From contig JAPCYN010000013.1 in assembly GCA_025941565.1 (NCBI GenBank), positions 1-64,000 on the forward strand: DNA of 64,000 nucleotides, in the 5' to 3' direction. Positions 27,348 through 36,239 of this stretch are shown piece after piece; the stretch's first letter is position 1; each line of letters opens with the position of its first letter. The notes beneath the pieces were generated by a model, which ran no database searches, was not told the origin of the DNA, and saw only the letters and a program-made list of their open reading frames with translations. Made by a program: the position numbers and the translations under genes. This stretch comes from Legionella sp. 515359 (GTDB taxonomy: Bacteria > Pseudomonadota > Gammaproteobacteria > Legionellales > Legionellaceae).

Positions 27348-28541
27348 TTAACTCATGATCGCGATGATGAGTAAACCCATAGCAATAAAACCAATTAAAG
27401 CTAAACTGGAATTGCCTCCGGGTATTAAGTGACTGTCTGTTGTGACTATAGAGGCTTTACGTCCTCGCCATGCCATGATGGAGGGCAGTAACAATAATAA
27501 AATAACGCAACAAACACCAGCATAGCTTAACGCTTGCAGATAAATTCCGGGATTTAATAAGACGACCGCCAGTGGAGGAAGAAAAGTTAAAGCCAAGGTA
27601 TATTTTCCTTGGTTACCGGATTTTTTCAGTTTTAATCCATCTGCTAAAAAGTCAAACAGTCCCAAAGAAACCCCTAGAAATGCTGTAAGCATGCATATCG
27701 AAGTAAAAAAGCCAAAAAATCCGCTAATCCATTGATTTTGTACTGATTGACTTAAGGCCTCAGTGAGCCCGCTCGTCGCGTGTTCTGAATTCATCAGTGC
27801 GAGCAAACCGTTCTCTCCTTCACGAGAGACAGCGCCCATAATGACTGCATCCCAAACAATATAGCAGGCAAGAGGGATAAGTGAACCTAATAGAATGACG
27901 CGTTTTAGGCTACGTATATCATCTCCAAAATAGTCTCGTAAGCTCGGTATTATTGATGCATAGCCAAATGAAGTAATTAAAATCATTAAAGTGCCAGTAA
28001 ATGCACGTGCTGAACCGCCAGTTAAGCCCAAAGTAGAGGTATGCGGGCTAATAATCGCAACTAACAAAACATAAATGCCTAATTTACCAAACATTAAACC
28101 GCGATTGACATAATCTACAGAGCGTATGCCTTTATAAACGATCAACCCAAATAAAAGGGTAAACAGGATTGCAGTGACACTGTTAGGCAAATTAATATTT
28201 ACTTTATGTAATAAGCTATTGAATACATCACTGCCACCTGAAATATAGGCTGAAAGTAATGTGTAAAGTAAAAACAGGTACGTGATCCAGGCAATAATTT
28301 GACCTGGTAAACCTAAAGTGGATTTAGCCATGGAAATCATGTTACTTCCCGCTGGAAGGCGTAAGTTGACTTCCAACATGAGTAAAGCACCAGCAGTCAT
28401 GACCAGCCAACAAAAAAGCAGGAAGAAAATTGAATTGCCAAAGCCTACTTCTGCTGTGGAGACAGGTAGGGCAAGCATCCCACCTCCTATAGAAGTTCCT
28501 ACAATTAATAATATTCCACCTATCAGTTTTGAATTGATCAT
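27348..28541 (-). CDS. Aromatic amino acid permease (TyrP/Mtr-like), copy 1
   Basis: Proton-coupled transporter of the hydroxy/aromatic amino acid permease family, 397 residues with about 11 membrane helices. The first helix carries GGILLIVGTSIGGGMLALPV, the glycine-rich unwound helix shared by TyrP, TnaB and Mtr. Further typical segments are LLYTLLSAYISGGSDVF and FGYASIIPSLRDYF. Most similar to TyrP, so tyrosine is the likely cargo, but tryptophan or phenylalanine cannot be excluded. A second copy lies directly upstream in the same direction. Confidence 0.85.
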   Translation of the reverse strand: MINSKLIGGILLIVGTSIGGGMLALPVSTAEVGFGNSIFFLLFCWLVMTAGALLMLEVNLRLPAGSNMISMAKSTLGLPGQIIAWITYLFLLYTLLSAYISGGSDVFNSLLHKVNINLPNSVTAILFTLLFGLIVYKGIRSVDYVNRGLMFGKLGIYVLLVAIISPHTSTLGLTGGSARAFTGTLMILITSFGYASIIPSLRDYFGDDIRSLKRVILLGSLIPLACYIVWDAVIMGAVSREGENGLLALMNSEHATSGLTEALSQSVQNQWISGFFGFFTSICMLTAFLGVSLGLFDFLADGLKLKKSGNQGKYTLALTFLPPLAVVLLNPGIYLQALSYAGVCCVILLLLLPSIMAWRGRKASIVTTDSHLIPGGNSSLALIGFIAMGLLIIAIMS

Positions 28542-28661
28542 GAGACATAATCCAAAATAGTATAAAAATAATTCAATATGATACTTTGTTATTCATTTCG
28601 AGTCAATTGCAGCGTAACCAGTGACTCTAAAATCCTGGATTACGTGCCGCACTCAGATTAT

Positions 28662-29849
28662 TTACATCAAATTCCAAACTTCATGTGCCAATAGTCCGAT
28701 AGAAACAGCAACTACAGCACCTTGAGTCCATTTACCGCCTGGAACGGTAAAGACAGAATGATGATTTCTCCTACCAAAATAGCACATTAGTGCGGGTAAA
28801 AGTAGTAGCAGAATGATACAAAATATACCTGCGTAACCCAAAGCATGGATGTACGCGCCAGGATAATAAATGACGATAAGAAGCGGAGGTGCAAACGTGA
28901 GGAAAAATAATCCAACGCCATGACTTCCTTGTTCGCGCAACTTTAAGCCATCTGCAAGAAAACTATATAAACACAAGGACACGCCAAGGAATGCAGTAAG
29001 CATACAAATAGAGGTGAAGAAATGAAACAAAGCACTGATCATTGTATTTTGCACTTCATTTGCGAGCATGCTCGCTAAGGCACTGGTAGTGTGTGGATTT
29101 TGCATTAAGCTCTCAAGGTTTTGAGTTCCTTCAGATGGAAGGGCACCCATAATGACAGCATCCCAAGCCAAATAACAAAATAGTGGAATTAATGAACCAA
29201 TAAAGATGACCTTTTTCAGTTGTTTAATGTCATCATCAAAATAGTCTCTTAGATTGGGAACAATGATGGCGAATCCAAAGGAGGTAATTAAAATCATAAT
29301 GGCGCCACCGATATACTGCATATCCCCATGACGCAGATGTTGTATTTCAATGTGCGGGGCAATAAGCAGCACTAATAAAAAATAAACTGCTAATTTGCCG
29401 AACATCAATCCACGATTGACATAATCCACATAGCGAATTCCGCCATAAACAACCAAACCAAAAATAAGCGTAAACAACAGACTTGCTTGCCAATCAGTCA
29501 GATGCACTCCTATTTTAAAAAGAAGACTGTTTAATACATCAGCTCCTCCAGAAATATAGGCAGAGAGCAGGGTATAGAGTAAGAAAAGATAGCTTATCCA
29601 GGCAGCAACCAAGCCATAGTTACCTAAAGTGGCTTGGGCCATGGAAACCATATGCTTTCCTCTGGGTAAATAAAGATTCGCCTCAAGAATAAAAAAAGCC
29701 CCCAATGTCATGAATACCCAGCAGAGGAACAGAAAAATTGAAGATTGCCAAAAACCGGTAGCTGCATTAGCAACGGGCAAGGCGAGCATTCCCCCGCCTA
29801 TAGAAGTGCCAACAATTAAAAGAACTCCACCGATAAATCTTGAACGCAT
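28662..29849 (-). CDS. Aromatic amino acid permease (TyrP/Mtr-like), copy 2
   Basis: Paralogue of the gene at 27348, 395 residues, sharing RFIGGVLLIVGTSIGGGMLA at the N-terminus, the helix YLFLLYTLLSAYISGGADVL and the YFDDDIKQLKKVIFIGSLIP loop. The two are clearly a tandem duplication that has diverged, mainly in helices and the C-terminus. I start at ATG 29849 (AAGG eight bases upstream); a TTG one codon earlier also fits. Legionella depend on imported amino acids, which makes several copies understandable. Confidence 0.85.
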   Translation of the reverse strand: MRSRFIGGVLLIVGTSIGGGMLALPVANAATGFWQSSIFLFLCWVFMTLGAFFILEANLYLPRGKHMVSMAQATLGNYGLVAAWISYLFLLYTLLSAYISGGADVLNSLLFKIGVHLTDWQASLLFTLIFGLVVYGGIRYVDYVNRGLMFGKLAVYFLLVLLIAPHIEIQHLRHGDMQYIGGAIMILITSFGFAIIVPNLRDYFDDDIKQLKKVIFIGSLIPLFCYLAWDAVIMGALPSEGTQNLESLMQNPHTTSALASMLANEVQNTMISALFHFFTSICMLTAFLGVSLCLYSFLADGLKLREQGSHGVGLFFLTFAPPLLIVIYYPGAYIHALGYAGIFCIILLLLLPALMCYFGRRNHHSVFTVPGGKWTQGAVVAVSIGLLAHEVWNLM

Positions 29850-29858
29850 CAATTTGCC

Positions 29859-30578
29859 TTACTTCGTTGCATAAACTACGGGTGATTGTACTGGAGCTGG
29901 ACATGTTGAACAAGTCTTAATACCGTAACTATTGAACCATTGAATCTCAATGCGGCGATTAAATGCGCTACCATGAATCAGTTTATTGTCACCAACATCA
30001 TTTTTATCACCATATCCCTCTGCTTTAAGAAGTTGGGCGGGGATATTATTAGCCCATAAAAAGGTAAGCATGGTTTCTGCTTGTGATTGGGACATTAATT
30101 TTTTGTGGCGGGCTGTGCCTACATTATCTGTGAATCCTGCAACATAAACAGGACTATTGGGATAAAATTTTAATAACCTAATAATATTTTCCAACCCTGG
30201 ATAACAAATTTCATTGAGGCGGGGGCTTTCAAACATAAAATACTTATCAACCGGTACAATTAAGGTCATGGTATCCCCATATTGTACGTACTCGATATTT
30301 TCTTTATTTAATTCTTTTATGATGCTGCGTCTACTGGTTTTGTTAAGACCCACAATGGCGCCAACAGTGCCTCCTACGACCGTTCCTGCCAGTGCACCTG
30401 CCACGTGTCCTGTTGTTGCAGCACCTACTGCAGTGCCCACAATGGCCCCAGTAGCAACTCTTCTGGGCATGGGATGTACCGGTTTGAAATTATTATAAGG
30501 TGGATGAAAACAACTACTCAGTAACCATGTGATTAAACCACAACATAGAATTCGTGTTTTAGCTAATTTGAGTGACAT
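29859..30578 (-). CDS. OmpA-family lipoprotein
   Basis: A 239-residue outer-membrane lipoprotein. The signal peptide ends in the lipobox LLSSC with Cys23 as the lipidated residue. Residues about 42-77 form a glycine-zipper segment (GAIVGTAVGAATTGHVAG, then GGTVGAIVG) that may insert into membrane. The C-terminal half is an OmpA domain with VYVAGFTDNVGTARHKKLMS and AFNRRIEIQW, which binds peptidoglycan. The start at 30578 is fixed by GGGAGTGAAC; the frame is open further upstream. It resembles Legionella OmpA-like lipoproteins of the IcmN/DotK kind in layout but is longer. Confidence 0.8.
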   Translation of the reverse strand: MSLKLAKTRILCCGLITWLLSSCFHPPYNNFKPVHPMPRRVATGAIVGTAVGAATTGHVAGALAGTVVGGTVGAIVGLNKTSRRSIIKELNKENIEYVQYGDTMTLIVPVDKYFMFESPRLNEICYPGLENIIRLLKFYPNSPVYVAGFTDNVGTARHKKLMSQSQAETMLTFLWANNIPAQLLKAEGYGDKNDVGDNKLIHGSAFNRRIEIQWFNSYGIKTCSTCPAPVQSPVVYATK

Positions 30579-30710
30579 GTTCACTCCCTTGTCTCGTGAT
30601 TTTCTCATTATTAAACATCTGGTTAAATTTCGCAATTGCAGTATCTTCATAAAATGAGATTACTCAAAGTCATAATCCAGCGTTTAAGCACATTGGTATT
30701 TAAATATAAC

Positions 30711-30744
30711 GTAGCCTGGGGGCTGCTATTGCCTCCCAGGCTAC
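30711..30744. terminator. Perfect 10-bp hairpin GTAGCCTGGG / CCCAGGCTAC
   Basis: GTAGCCTGGG (30711-30720) and CCCAGGCTAC (30735-30744) flank a 14-nt loop. It lies just beyond the 3' end of the 209-residue gene at 30781. It belongs to the same degenerate family as 26440-26504 and 35531-35555. No T-run follows on either strand, so it may be a repeat and not a strong terminator. Confidence 0.45.
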
Positions 30745-30780
30745 TCTCATACCTTAGCCAATGAAACAGAGTCGGAATTA

Positions 30781-31410
30781 TTAATTAGAAACAACAAGAC
30801 GCTCTAACTCATTCTCTTCCATGTGGCTCATGTTTTCTCTTTGTTCCTGGCGAGCGGGCTTAAAGAATGAAATCAAATTTAACTCATTAGTATATTCAGC
30901 GTCATGGCGACTGAATGATCTAAACTCTGTAAGACATGAAAAGGCTTTGTACGTTGCGGCAAGCATTGCTCCGACAATAGTTATTCCTACCGCAACACCT
31001 AAAACAGGTTGGACAATGAGTACAGGGAGTGCGATACCGAAAATACCTGCATACAGGGAAAATGCTGTTGCGGCATAAAACATGAGCTCACATGCTTTGG
31101 CGAGATTATAAAATAATACACCAATTTTTCTGGACTCACAGGCATTGCTAATCTTTCCTGATGCTTCTTTGGGAGCCTGTTTCCCGTTTTTTACTTCGCT
31201 TAACTGGTCAACAAATAATTCGTAGCTGGACGCAATTGCTTCAACTTTTTTTGCAGTGGTTGCTTTAGTATAAGAAAGGTTGTAATAATCTTGAACCGCT
31301 TGTATTTGTTGTTTTAATTTTTCGCCGGCATCCTGATCCGCAAAAAGAGCGTGTAATTTTTTGTCACAGGCGCGTAAACGTAGTTCTAATTTTCTTTGAT
31401 TAAAAGGCAT
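30781..31410 (-). CDS. Legionella-type hypothetical membrane protein
   Basis: A 209-residue protein I do not recognise. Residues 1-110 are helical and charged (probable coiled coil, KLKQQIQAVQDYYNLSYTKA). Two adjacent hydrophobic helices follow (about 110-160, including AGIFGIALPVLIVQPVLGVA). The last 25 residues are acidic with EENELERLVVSN, resembling the E-block found near the C-terminus of some Dot/Icm substrates. A host-targeted membrane protein is possible; nothing proves it. Confidence 0.6.
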   Translation of the reverse strand: MPFNQRKLELRLRACDKKLHALFADQDAGEKLKQQIQAVQDYYNLSYTKATTAKKVEAIASSYELFVDQLSEVKNGKQAPKEASGKISNACESRKIGVLFYNLAKACELMFYAATAFSLYAGIFGIALPVLIVQPVLGVAVGITIVGAMLAATYKAFSCLTEFRSFSRHDAEYTNELNLISFFKPARQEQRENMSHMEENELERLVVSN

Positions 31411-31509
31411 GATTCATCTCTTTTTATTATTAGTAGTAGGGAAACCATGAGATTAAAACCACTTCAACTTAGTTTGAATGGCCTCAATGTCTTATATCAT
31501 AATTAACAT

Positions 31510-31549
31510 GAGTCCGACATAAAAATAACCTGATTTTTATATCGAACTC
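31510..31549 (-). terminator. Stem-loop downstream of the AddB-like gene
   Basis: GAGTCCGACATAAAAAT pairs imperfectly with ATTTTTATATCGAACTC across a 6-nt loop, 14 bp past the stop of the nuclease gene on the minus strand. The T-rich arm may support termination. Confidence 0.4.
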
Positions 31550-31562
31550 AAAAGGGATAATA

Positions 31563-34103
31563 CTACTCTTCTACTTGAAAACGACATAAATTCTGAAAAT
31601 CACATAGTTGGCAAGTAGCTAAATGAGCGGGTTGCGGTATGCAGTGTCCTTCTTGAAATTCTTTGGCTAAATCAGTGAGTTGCCGTTGCCAAATATTTCT
31701 GCACTCGGCCCATGTTTCCTCTTTCTTTAAAGAAGTTATCCCACTGATACTGTGTTTTTCTTCACTAAGACCCATACTGCTCATTTTCCCAGTTTTCAGT
31801 TGCAGGAGTAAGAGTGTGTTAATTTGCTCATCCAGTAGTGCATAAAGCAATAATTGCGCTTCTGTGGGTCGTTCTTCATTCCAGGGTTTGCTCGCTGGAA
31901 GAGTACTTTTATAATCAATAACCCATTTTTTATTCTCGACCTGATCCATGCGATCGACACGCACTTTAACATCAAGCCCAGCTAGATTAATGGCATAAGA
32001 TTGTTCTATGGCTGCAACTGTAAAAGGCGGTCGTTGTTTTTCCCATTCAAGACAGGTGTGCACCAGTCGTTTTAAACGCGTGTATTCCACTTCCCGAATT
32101 GAGTCAGGAAATGAGTTACAGTGCTGTTTTTTTAGTGAAGCTAAAGCGGTATGAATGGCATCATCAATATGCTGTTCGAGAATATCAGAGGCTAAATGAA
32201 GCAGATTATGTTGATTTTCCAATTTTTTCCATAGTAGCTCCATTACTTTATGAATGATTTGTCCGCGTTCTTTATTATCTAAACCCTCTATTGTTTGTAA
32301 GGAAGTTTTTGCTCGGAGTCTGTGTTCAGCAAACGCTTTAAAAGGACACTTGGCTTGATTCGATAGGATTGCTGTGCCGCCATAAATGTGTTCCTCGGGC
32401 AATACAGGAATATTAAAACACTCTTCTAGAGTCATTAGCTCAGATGATTTTCTTGCTTCATAATCTGTTGGTAATAACTCAAAATCGGGAAAACCTGTTA
32501 TTAAGGAACAAGGCAGATTGGGCGTATCCGCCTGCAGTTGGGCATAGCTGAATACTATGGAGTCAGCACTTTTTTGCAGTCGTTGCAGGATCTGACGGGC
32601 AAATTGCAGTTCACGGGCAGGTACACTATGGGGCATGCATAACTCACGTTGCAGTTGGGGTGGAATAAAAGCAGACAAATGGACCTTTTGCGGTAAGCAT
32701 TGATCCGTTAAACCCATGATCCATAAACTGTCAAACTCACATCCCGAGGCTTCGAGTAGGCCTGAAATTTGAATCGGTGCATTGGTTTTTTGTGCCTGGA
32801 AAATGGTGTTGTCAGTAAGATGTCGTACTGCCTCAAGAGCATCCGATTTTGTGAATCTGGAGTTAAGTAAAGCAAATTGTCTCAGTTCATCAAAGACAGT
32901 GATAAAACGATTAAAACACTGATAATTCTCTGAGCTGAGGGAATAGTCCCCAGGAAACCCTAATGTGTTCAGACGCTTTTGAAACAAGTATATCCATTCT
33001 TGTACAGTCGCTTCTTGAGGATAAGGACTAAGGTTGTCTAATAAAGAAGCAAGCTTGGGAGCATCACCCTGCAATTCCTTTATCAAATCGTTTAACGGAA
33101 TTGAATGATTTTCCAATAATATTCCTTCTTGCAAGTATTCAGATCGCGTTATGAATTCTTCTTTAGAGCCACTTAAATAGGGCGATTGCAGCAACAAGCT
33201 TGCTTGATGCGGATTGAGATGGGTATCATCCAAATTAAGCCAGCATAAGGCATGGGCAACCAAAGGAAAATTACTCAGAGATTGTCCCAGAGAAATATTA
33301 AAGTAGCTTGGTTCAAAATGATGTGTCAATATTCTTTGTAATGAATGAGATTCTTGTTCTAAATTAGGTACAACGACACCGATATGCTGATTTCCCTCTT
33401 GTATTTTTGAATGCAACCATGCCATGAGCTGTTGATATTCTTCTTTATTGTTTTGAGCTGCGAGCACTTCGGTTTTTGATGGTTTTTCCCCTAGATCATA
33501 TTGGTATTGAATGAAACCTTTGTTCGCCAAGTGTTCCTGCAGGAGCATTTGTTGAGGGGTAAAATCATCAAAACATACCCAAACAACGTTTTGGGAAAAT
33601 AAAGAACTATTGGCATTGAGTAAATAGGGGATTAACTGATGCTCCGTGATTAAATGCAGTCGTTTCAATTGATTATTAAATACTTGCCACCATTGTTGAA
33701 ATTGTTGTGTTTGCGCTGTGTAATGAAAAGCAGGATCTTCCATGCTAAGTTGCCATAATTGACAACGTTCCCAAGCACTGATTATCGATTGGAGCAGACC
33801 CTCGCTGTAGATTATGCTTGATTCAGCTTGAATTATTTTACGCCATAAATACTGACACTGAGTATTGTTTAACAAAGTGGGATGGGTAATCTGTGGGTTA
33901 ATAAAATTGAGTTGTTCATAGGCTTTAACCAGGGCAACGCTAAAAGGCATGCATTGTGGTTTATCTACAGTCTGCTTCTTGCATTGAGTAAAATATTGTT
34001 GAAGTATTGTGTCACTGAGTCGGTTATTGGGGGTGAGAACAGTTGTTTTTTGGGTTAATAGAAAAAAAAGATGTTCTTTATCAGTGAATGTATGTATTGG
34101 CAT
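31563..34103 (-). CDS. AddB/RecB-like PD-(D/E)XK nuclease, probable DNA repair protein
   Basis: An 846-residue protein. The N-terminal two thirds resemble an inactive helicase fold of AddB type (HIGVVVPNLEQESHSLQRIL is a helicase-like segment; the first part has no Walker A lysine motif). Near residue 585 the segment NQAKCPFKAFAEHRL supplies the first cysteine of a probable 4Fe-4S cluster. The nuclease core around residues 705-745 has VRVDRMDQ then WVIDYKS, the D...D-Y-K signature. The C-terminus CQLCDFQNLC gives the other three cysteines. This matches the family annotated as probable DNA repair protein in gammaproteobacteria. It probably processes DNA ends. No addA-like partner is adjacent. 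Start chosen at ATG 34103. Confidence 0.75.
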   Translation of the reverse strand: MPIHTFTDKEHLFFLLTQKTTVLTPNNRLSDTILQQYFTQCKKQTVDKPQCMPFSVALVKAYEQLNFINPQITHPTLLNNTQCQYLWRKIIQAESSIIYSEGLLQSIISAWERCQLWQLSMEDPAFHYTAQTQQFQQWWQVFNNQLKRLHLITEHQLIPYLLNANSSLFSQNVVWVCFDDFTPQQMLLQEHLANKGFIQYQYDLGEKPSKTEVLAAQNNKEEYQQLMAWLHSKIQEGNQHIGVVVPNLEQESHSLQRILTHHFEPSYFNISLGQSLSNFPLVAHALCWLNLDDTHLNPHQASLLLQSPYLSGSKEEFITRSEYLQEGILLENHSIPLNDLIKELQGDAPKLASLLDNLSPYPQEATVQEWIYLFQKRLNTLGFPGDYSLSSENYQCFNRFITVFDELRQFALLNSRFTKSDALEAVRHLTDNTIFQAQKTNAPIQISGLLEASGCEFDSLWIMGLTDQCLPQKVHLSAFIPPQLQRELCMPHSVPARELQFARQILQRLQKSADSIVFSYAQLQADTPNLPCSLITGFPDFELLPTDYEARKSSELMTLEECFNIPVLPEEHIYGGTAILSNQAKCPFKAFAEHRLRAKTSLQTIEGLDNKERGQIIHKVMELLWKKLENQHNLLHLASDILEQHIDDAIHTALASLKKQHCNSFPDSIREVEYTRLKRLVHTCLEWEKQRPPFTVAAIEQSYAINLAGLDVKVRVDRMDQVENKKWVIDYKSTLPASKPWNEERPTEAQLLLYALLDEQINTLLLLQLKTGKMSSMGLSEEKHSISGITSLKKEETWAECRNIWQRQLTDLAKEFQEGHCIPQPAHLATCQLCDFQNLCRFQVEE

Positions 34104-34185
34104 AAAAATCCATAAATTATTGTAATTTGTGCGCTGCACCCATGCTACAAATAGAACGAAAGCCGAAGGAGTAAAAGGATTTTAC

Positions 34186-34770
34186 TCAAGTTTTTTTGCG
34201 CTGCAAAGCACGAGTTTTCTTTGCTGGTTTAGGTTTGGTTCTATCTGCTGAACCTACATACTGTGGCAGGCGATGGCTTTGTCTTCTGTCGGTACGTAAG
34301 ATCTGATAAACAAAATGTCTACGTAAATAGATGGAGGCTAAGCCTGATGCAATGGCGAGTAGGAAGCCAAAAAGAATATAACTATAACCCAGAACAATGA
34401 GATAAGCAGAAACAAAATCGTGAAAATTGGTTACTTTCAATGCCTGGTTTTCGGATGTGTCCATAAAGAGGAGCAACCCAAGATCAAAAAAGGGTAAGGA
34501 AAGCAGGACCATGATAAAGCCCAACAAAAAAGTTTTAAGTTTATAAGGTCTAGGACAGTGGACGATGCTTTTTCCAAATAGTGCACCAGTTACGGATGCT
34601 ACAAGCATTCCCAGAATAATGGCTTTAAAAAGCGGTACAAGTTCCTCGATACCAATTGTCGTGAGAAAAGCATTGATGAGTATCGTTCCGACAACGGATA
34701 GTAATCCATAATAAACAGTTGCCAGTAAACGGGGGTTGGGAAAGTCAAGTGCAGGATCTTGTTTATTCAT
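34186..34770 (-). CDS. Four-helix membrane protein of unknown function
   Basis: A 194-residue inner-membrane protein with about four hydrophobic helices (for example TVYYGLLSVVGTILINAFLT and TFLLGFIMVLLSLPFFDLGL) and a basic C-terminal tail, RTKPKPAKKTRALQRKKT. I do not recognise a family. The ATG at 34770 has GGAG at good spacing; an in-frame ATG at 34782 with AGGTGG is an alternative. It lies 82 bp upstream of the AddB-like gene and may be cotranscribed with it. Confidence 0.65.
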   Translation of the reverse strand: MNKQDPALDFPNPRLLATVYYGLLSVVGTILINAFLTTIGIEELVPLFKAIILGMLVASVTGALFGKSIVHCPRPYKLKTFLLGFIMVLLSLPFFDLGLLLFMDTSENQALKVTNFHDFVSAYLIVLGYSYILFGFLLAIASGLASIYLRRHFVYQILRTDRRQSHRLPQYVGSADRTKPKPAKKTRALQRKKT

Positions 34771-34958
34771 TTGGCACTCCATAGCTCCACCTATATATGT
34801 ATCATTTTAGTATAAATATTGTACTGCGGTGTGTTTTGTTGATTTTTTTATCATTCCTGTTTTGAACTTATTCAGACAAATTAGACTCCATCATGAGATA
34901 GAGGTGTATCAACGTAATAATTTGTATATACTAAAGGAAACAATTATTAATTTCGATT

Positions 34959-35519
34959 ATGAAGAAACTTGGCCGCTTTATTTTGAAACTGTTTGGATGG
35001 AAAGTTGTCGGCGATTTACCACAAGATAAGAAATATTTGGTTGTTGTAGCTCCCCACACCAGTAATTGGGATTTTACTGTTGGCTTATTTGCTCGTTTTT
35101 CAATGGGAGTTAAAATTAACTTTTTAGCAAAAAATCAATTATTCTTTTTTCCTTTAGGTTTGCTGTTAAAAGCTTTAGGTGGAGCCCCGGTTGATCGCTC
35201 TAAAAAAAGCAAGACGGTAGAGCAGGTAGTGGAAATATTTCGTTCACATGATGAGTTTAAGCTTGCTATTACCCCTGAGGGGACGCGTGGTCCAGTGACT
35301 CGTTGGAAAGAGGGATTTTACCATATTGCGTGTCAAGCACAGCTGCCCATAGTTATGGTTGGACCTGATTATTCAACCAAGGAGCTTCGTATTCATGAGA
35401 AATTTCAACCCTCAGGAGATATTGATAGGGACTTCCCAAAAATTCTTGAGTTCTTTAGAACTATAAAAGGCTGTTATCCCAAGGATATTCCTGAATATCA
35501 TTCCAAGAAAAATAGTTAG
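34959..35519 (+). CDS. PlsC-like acyltransferase
   Basis: A 186-residue glycerophospholipid acyltransferase-fold protein. The catalytic H-x4-D is H33-TSNW-D38 in APHTSNWDFTVG, and the phosphate-binding motif is E107-G-T-R110 in ITPEGTRGP. GGAPVDRSKK between them is block II. It is shorter than PlsC (about 240), as in the small lysophospholipid acyltransferase-like group. It probably acylates a lysophosphatidic acid or related lipid at the membrane. Located alone, with a GTAGCCTG hairpin after the stop. Confidence 0.8.
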   Translation: MKKLGRFILKLFGWKVVGDLPQDKKYLVVVAPHTSNWDFTVGLFARFSMGVKINFLAKNQLFFFPLGLLLKALGGAPVDRSKKSKTVEQVVEIFRSHDEFKLAITPEGTRGPVTRWKEGFYHIACQAQLPIVMVGPDYSTKELRIHEKFQPSGDIDRDFPKILEFFRTIKGCYPKDIPEYHSKKNS

Positions 35520-35530
35520 TTTTATGAGTC

Positions 35531-35555
35531 GTAGCCTGGGCTGTACTCAGGCTAC
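35531..35555. terminator. GTAGCCTG / CAGGCTAC hairpin after the acyltransferase
   Basis: Perfect 8-bp inverted repeat with a 9-nt loop, between the convergent acyltransferase and GNAT genes. It belongs to the dispersed GTAGCCTGGG family of the window. Confidence 0.45.
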
Positions 35556-35588
35556 ACATTTCTCCTGTTCTCTCAAGAGACGGATTTT

Positions 35589-36113
35589 TTATAAATGCTT
35601 TACCATTTTTAACATGTTAAACTTTGTTCCGTCAGGTAGCGCAAAATATTCTGGTTCAATAATTTGATAACCACAAACCTGATACAGTTTTACCCCAGGT
35701 AAGGTTGCCATCATTTCCATTTTAGTAAATCCATGGAACAAAGCTTGTTGTTCACAATATTCCAGGAGCATTTTTCCAAGGCCTTGTCGCGCATGATTTG
35801 GATGGACAAAAAAAGCTCTGATCTTGGCATAATCTGTTTGCGGATTTAAAAAACCTTCTTCACGTGCTTCACATTGATCGCCACCAAACAGGGTTTTTCG
35901 TTTACTCCATCCACCACAAGCAACAACAGTTCCTTCTTTTTCTATAACATAGTAGGTTTGGTCTTTAATCAGTTCTTTATCCACGCCAAAAATGAAATGA
36001 ATAGCGCCTTCAATTTCTTGAGCTGTATAGTCTTCCTGGCTCAATCCACGTGCTGAATGTTCAATGAGTTGGTTCAAAGTATTTATTTCGTCAATACGTG
36101 CACTTCTTATCAT
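35589..36113 (-). CDS. GNAT family N-acetyltransferase
   Basis: A 174-residue acetyltransferase. The acetyl-CoA loop is RAFFVHPNHARQGLGKMLLE with R-Q-G-L-G-K. EGTVVACGGWSKRKTL upstream is the typical beta4 hairpin, and GVKLYQVCGYQII ends the fold. Substrate unknown. It is divergent from the Lrp-type regulator, separated by 126 bp containing a long palindrome, and could be a target of that regulator. Confidence 0.8.
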   Translation of the reverse strand: MIRSARIDEINTLNQLIEHSARGLSQEDYTAQEIEGAIHFIFGVDKELIKDQTYYVIEKEGTVVACGGWSKRKTLFGGDQCEAREEGFLNPQTDYAKIRAFFVHPNHARQGLGKMLLEYCEQQALFHGFTKMEMMATLPGVKLYQVCGYQIIEPEYFALPDGTKFNMLKMVKHL

Positions 36114-36154
36114 GATTGTTATCTTTTGAGTCTTGTTAATGGGATGAAAAATGT

Positions 36155-36193
36155 ATCATGAAATTAAAATAAATAAATTTTTAATTTCATGAT
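36155..36193. promoter_or_regulatory. Perfect 15-bp inverted repeat, probable operator between GNAT and Lrp genes
   Basis: ATCATGAAATTAAAA (36155-36169) is perfectly inverted at 36179-36193, with a 9-bp AT-only spacer. It is centred in the divergent promoter region of the GNAT gene and the Lrp-type regulator. Lrp/AsnC proteins usually bind AT-rich palindromes and autoregulate, so this is a good candidate site. Confidence 0.6.
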
Positions 36194-36239
36194 GTTTTAT
36201 TTCATTTTATAATGAATAAATTTAGTTTATGGGTAATAT

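Noticed and set aside
29859-30578. IcmN/DotK of the Dot/Icm system
   Set aside because: Lipobox and OmpA domain fit, but the protein is longer with a glycine-zipper segment, and no other icm/dot gene is adjacent.
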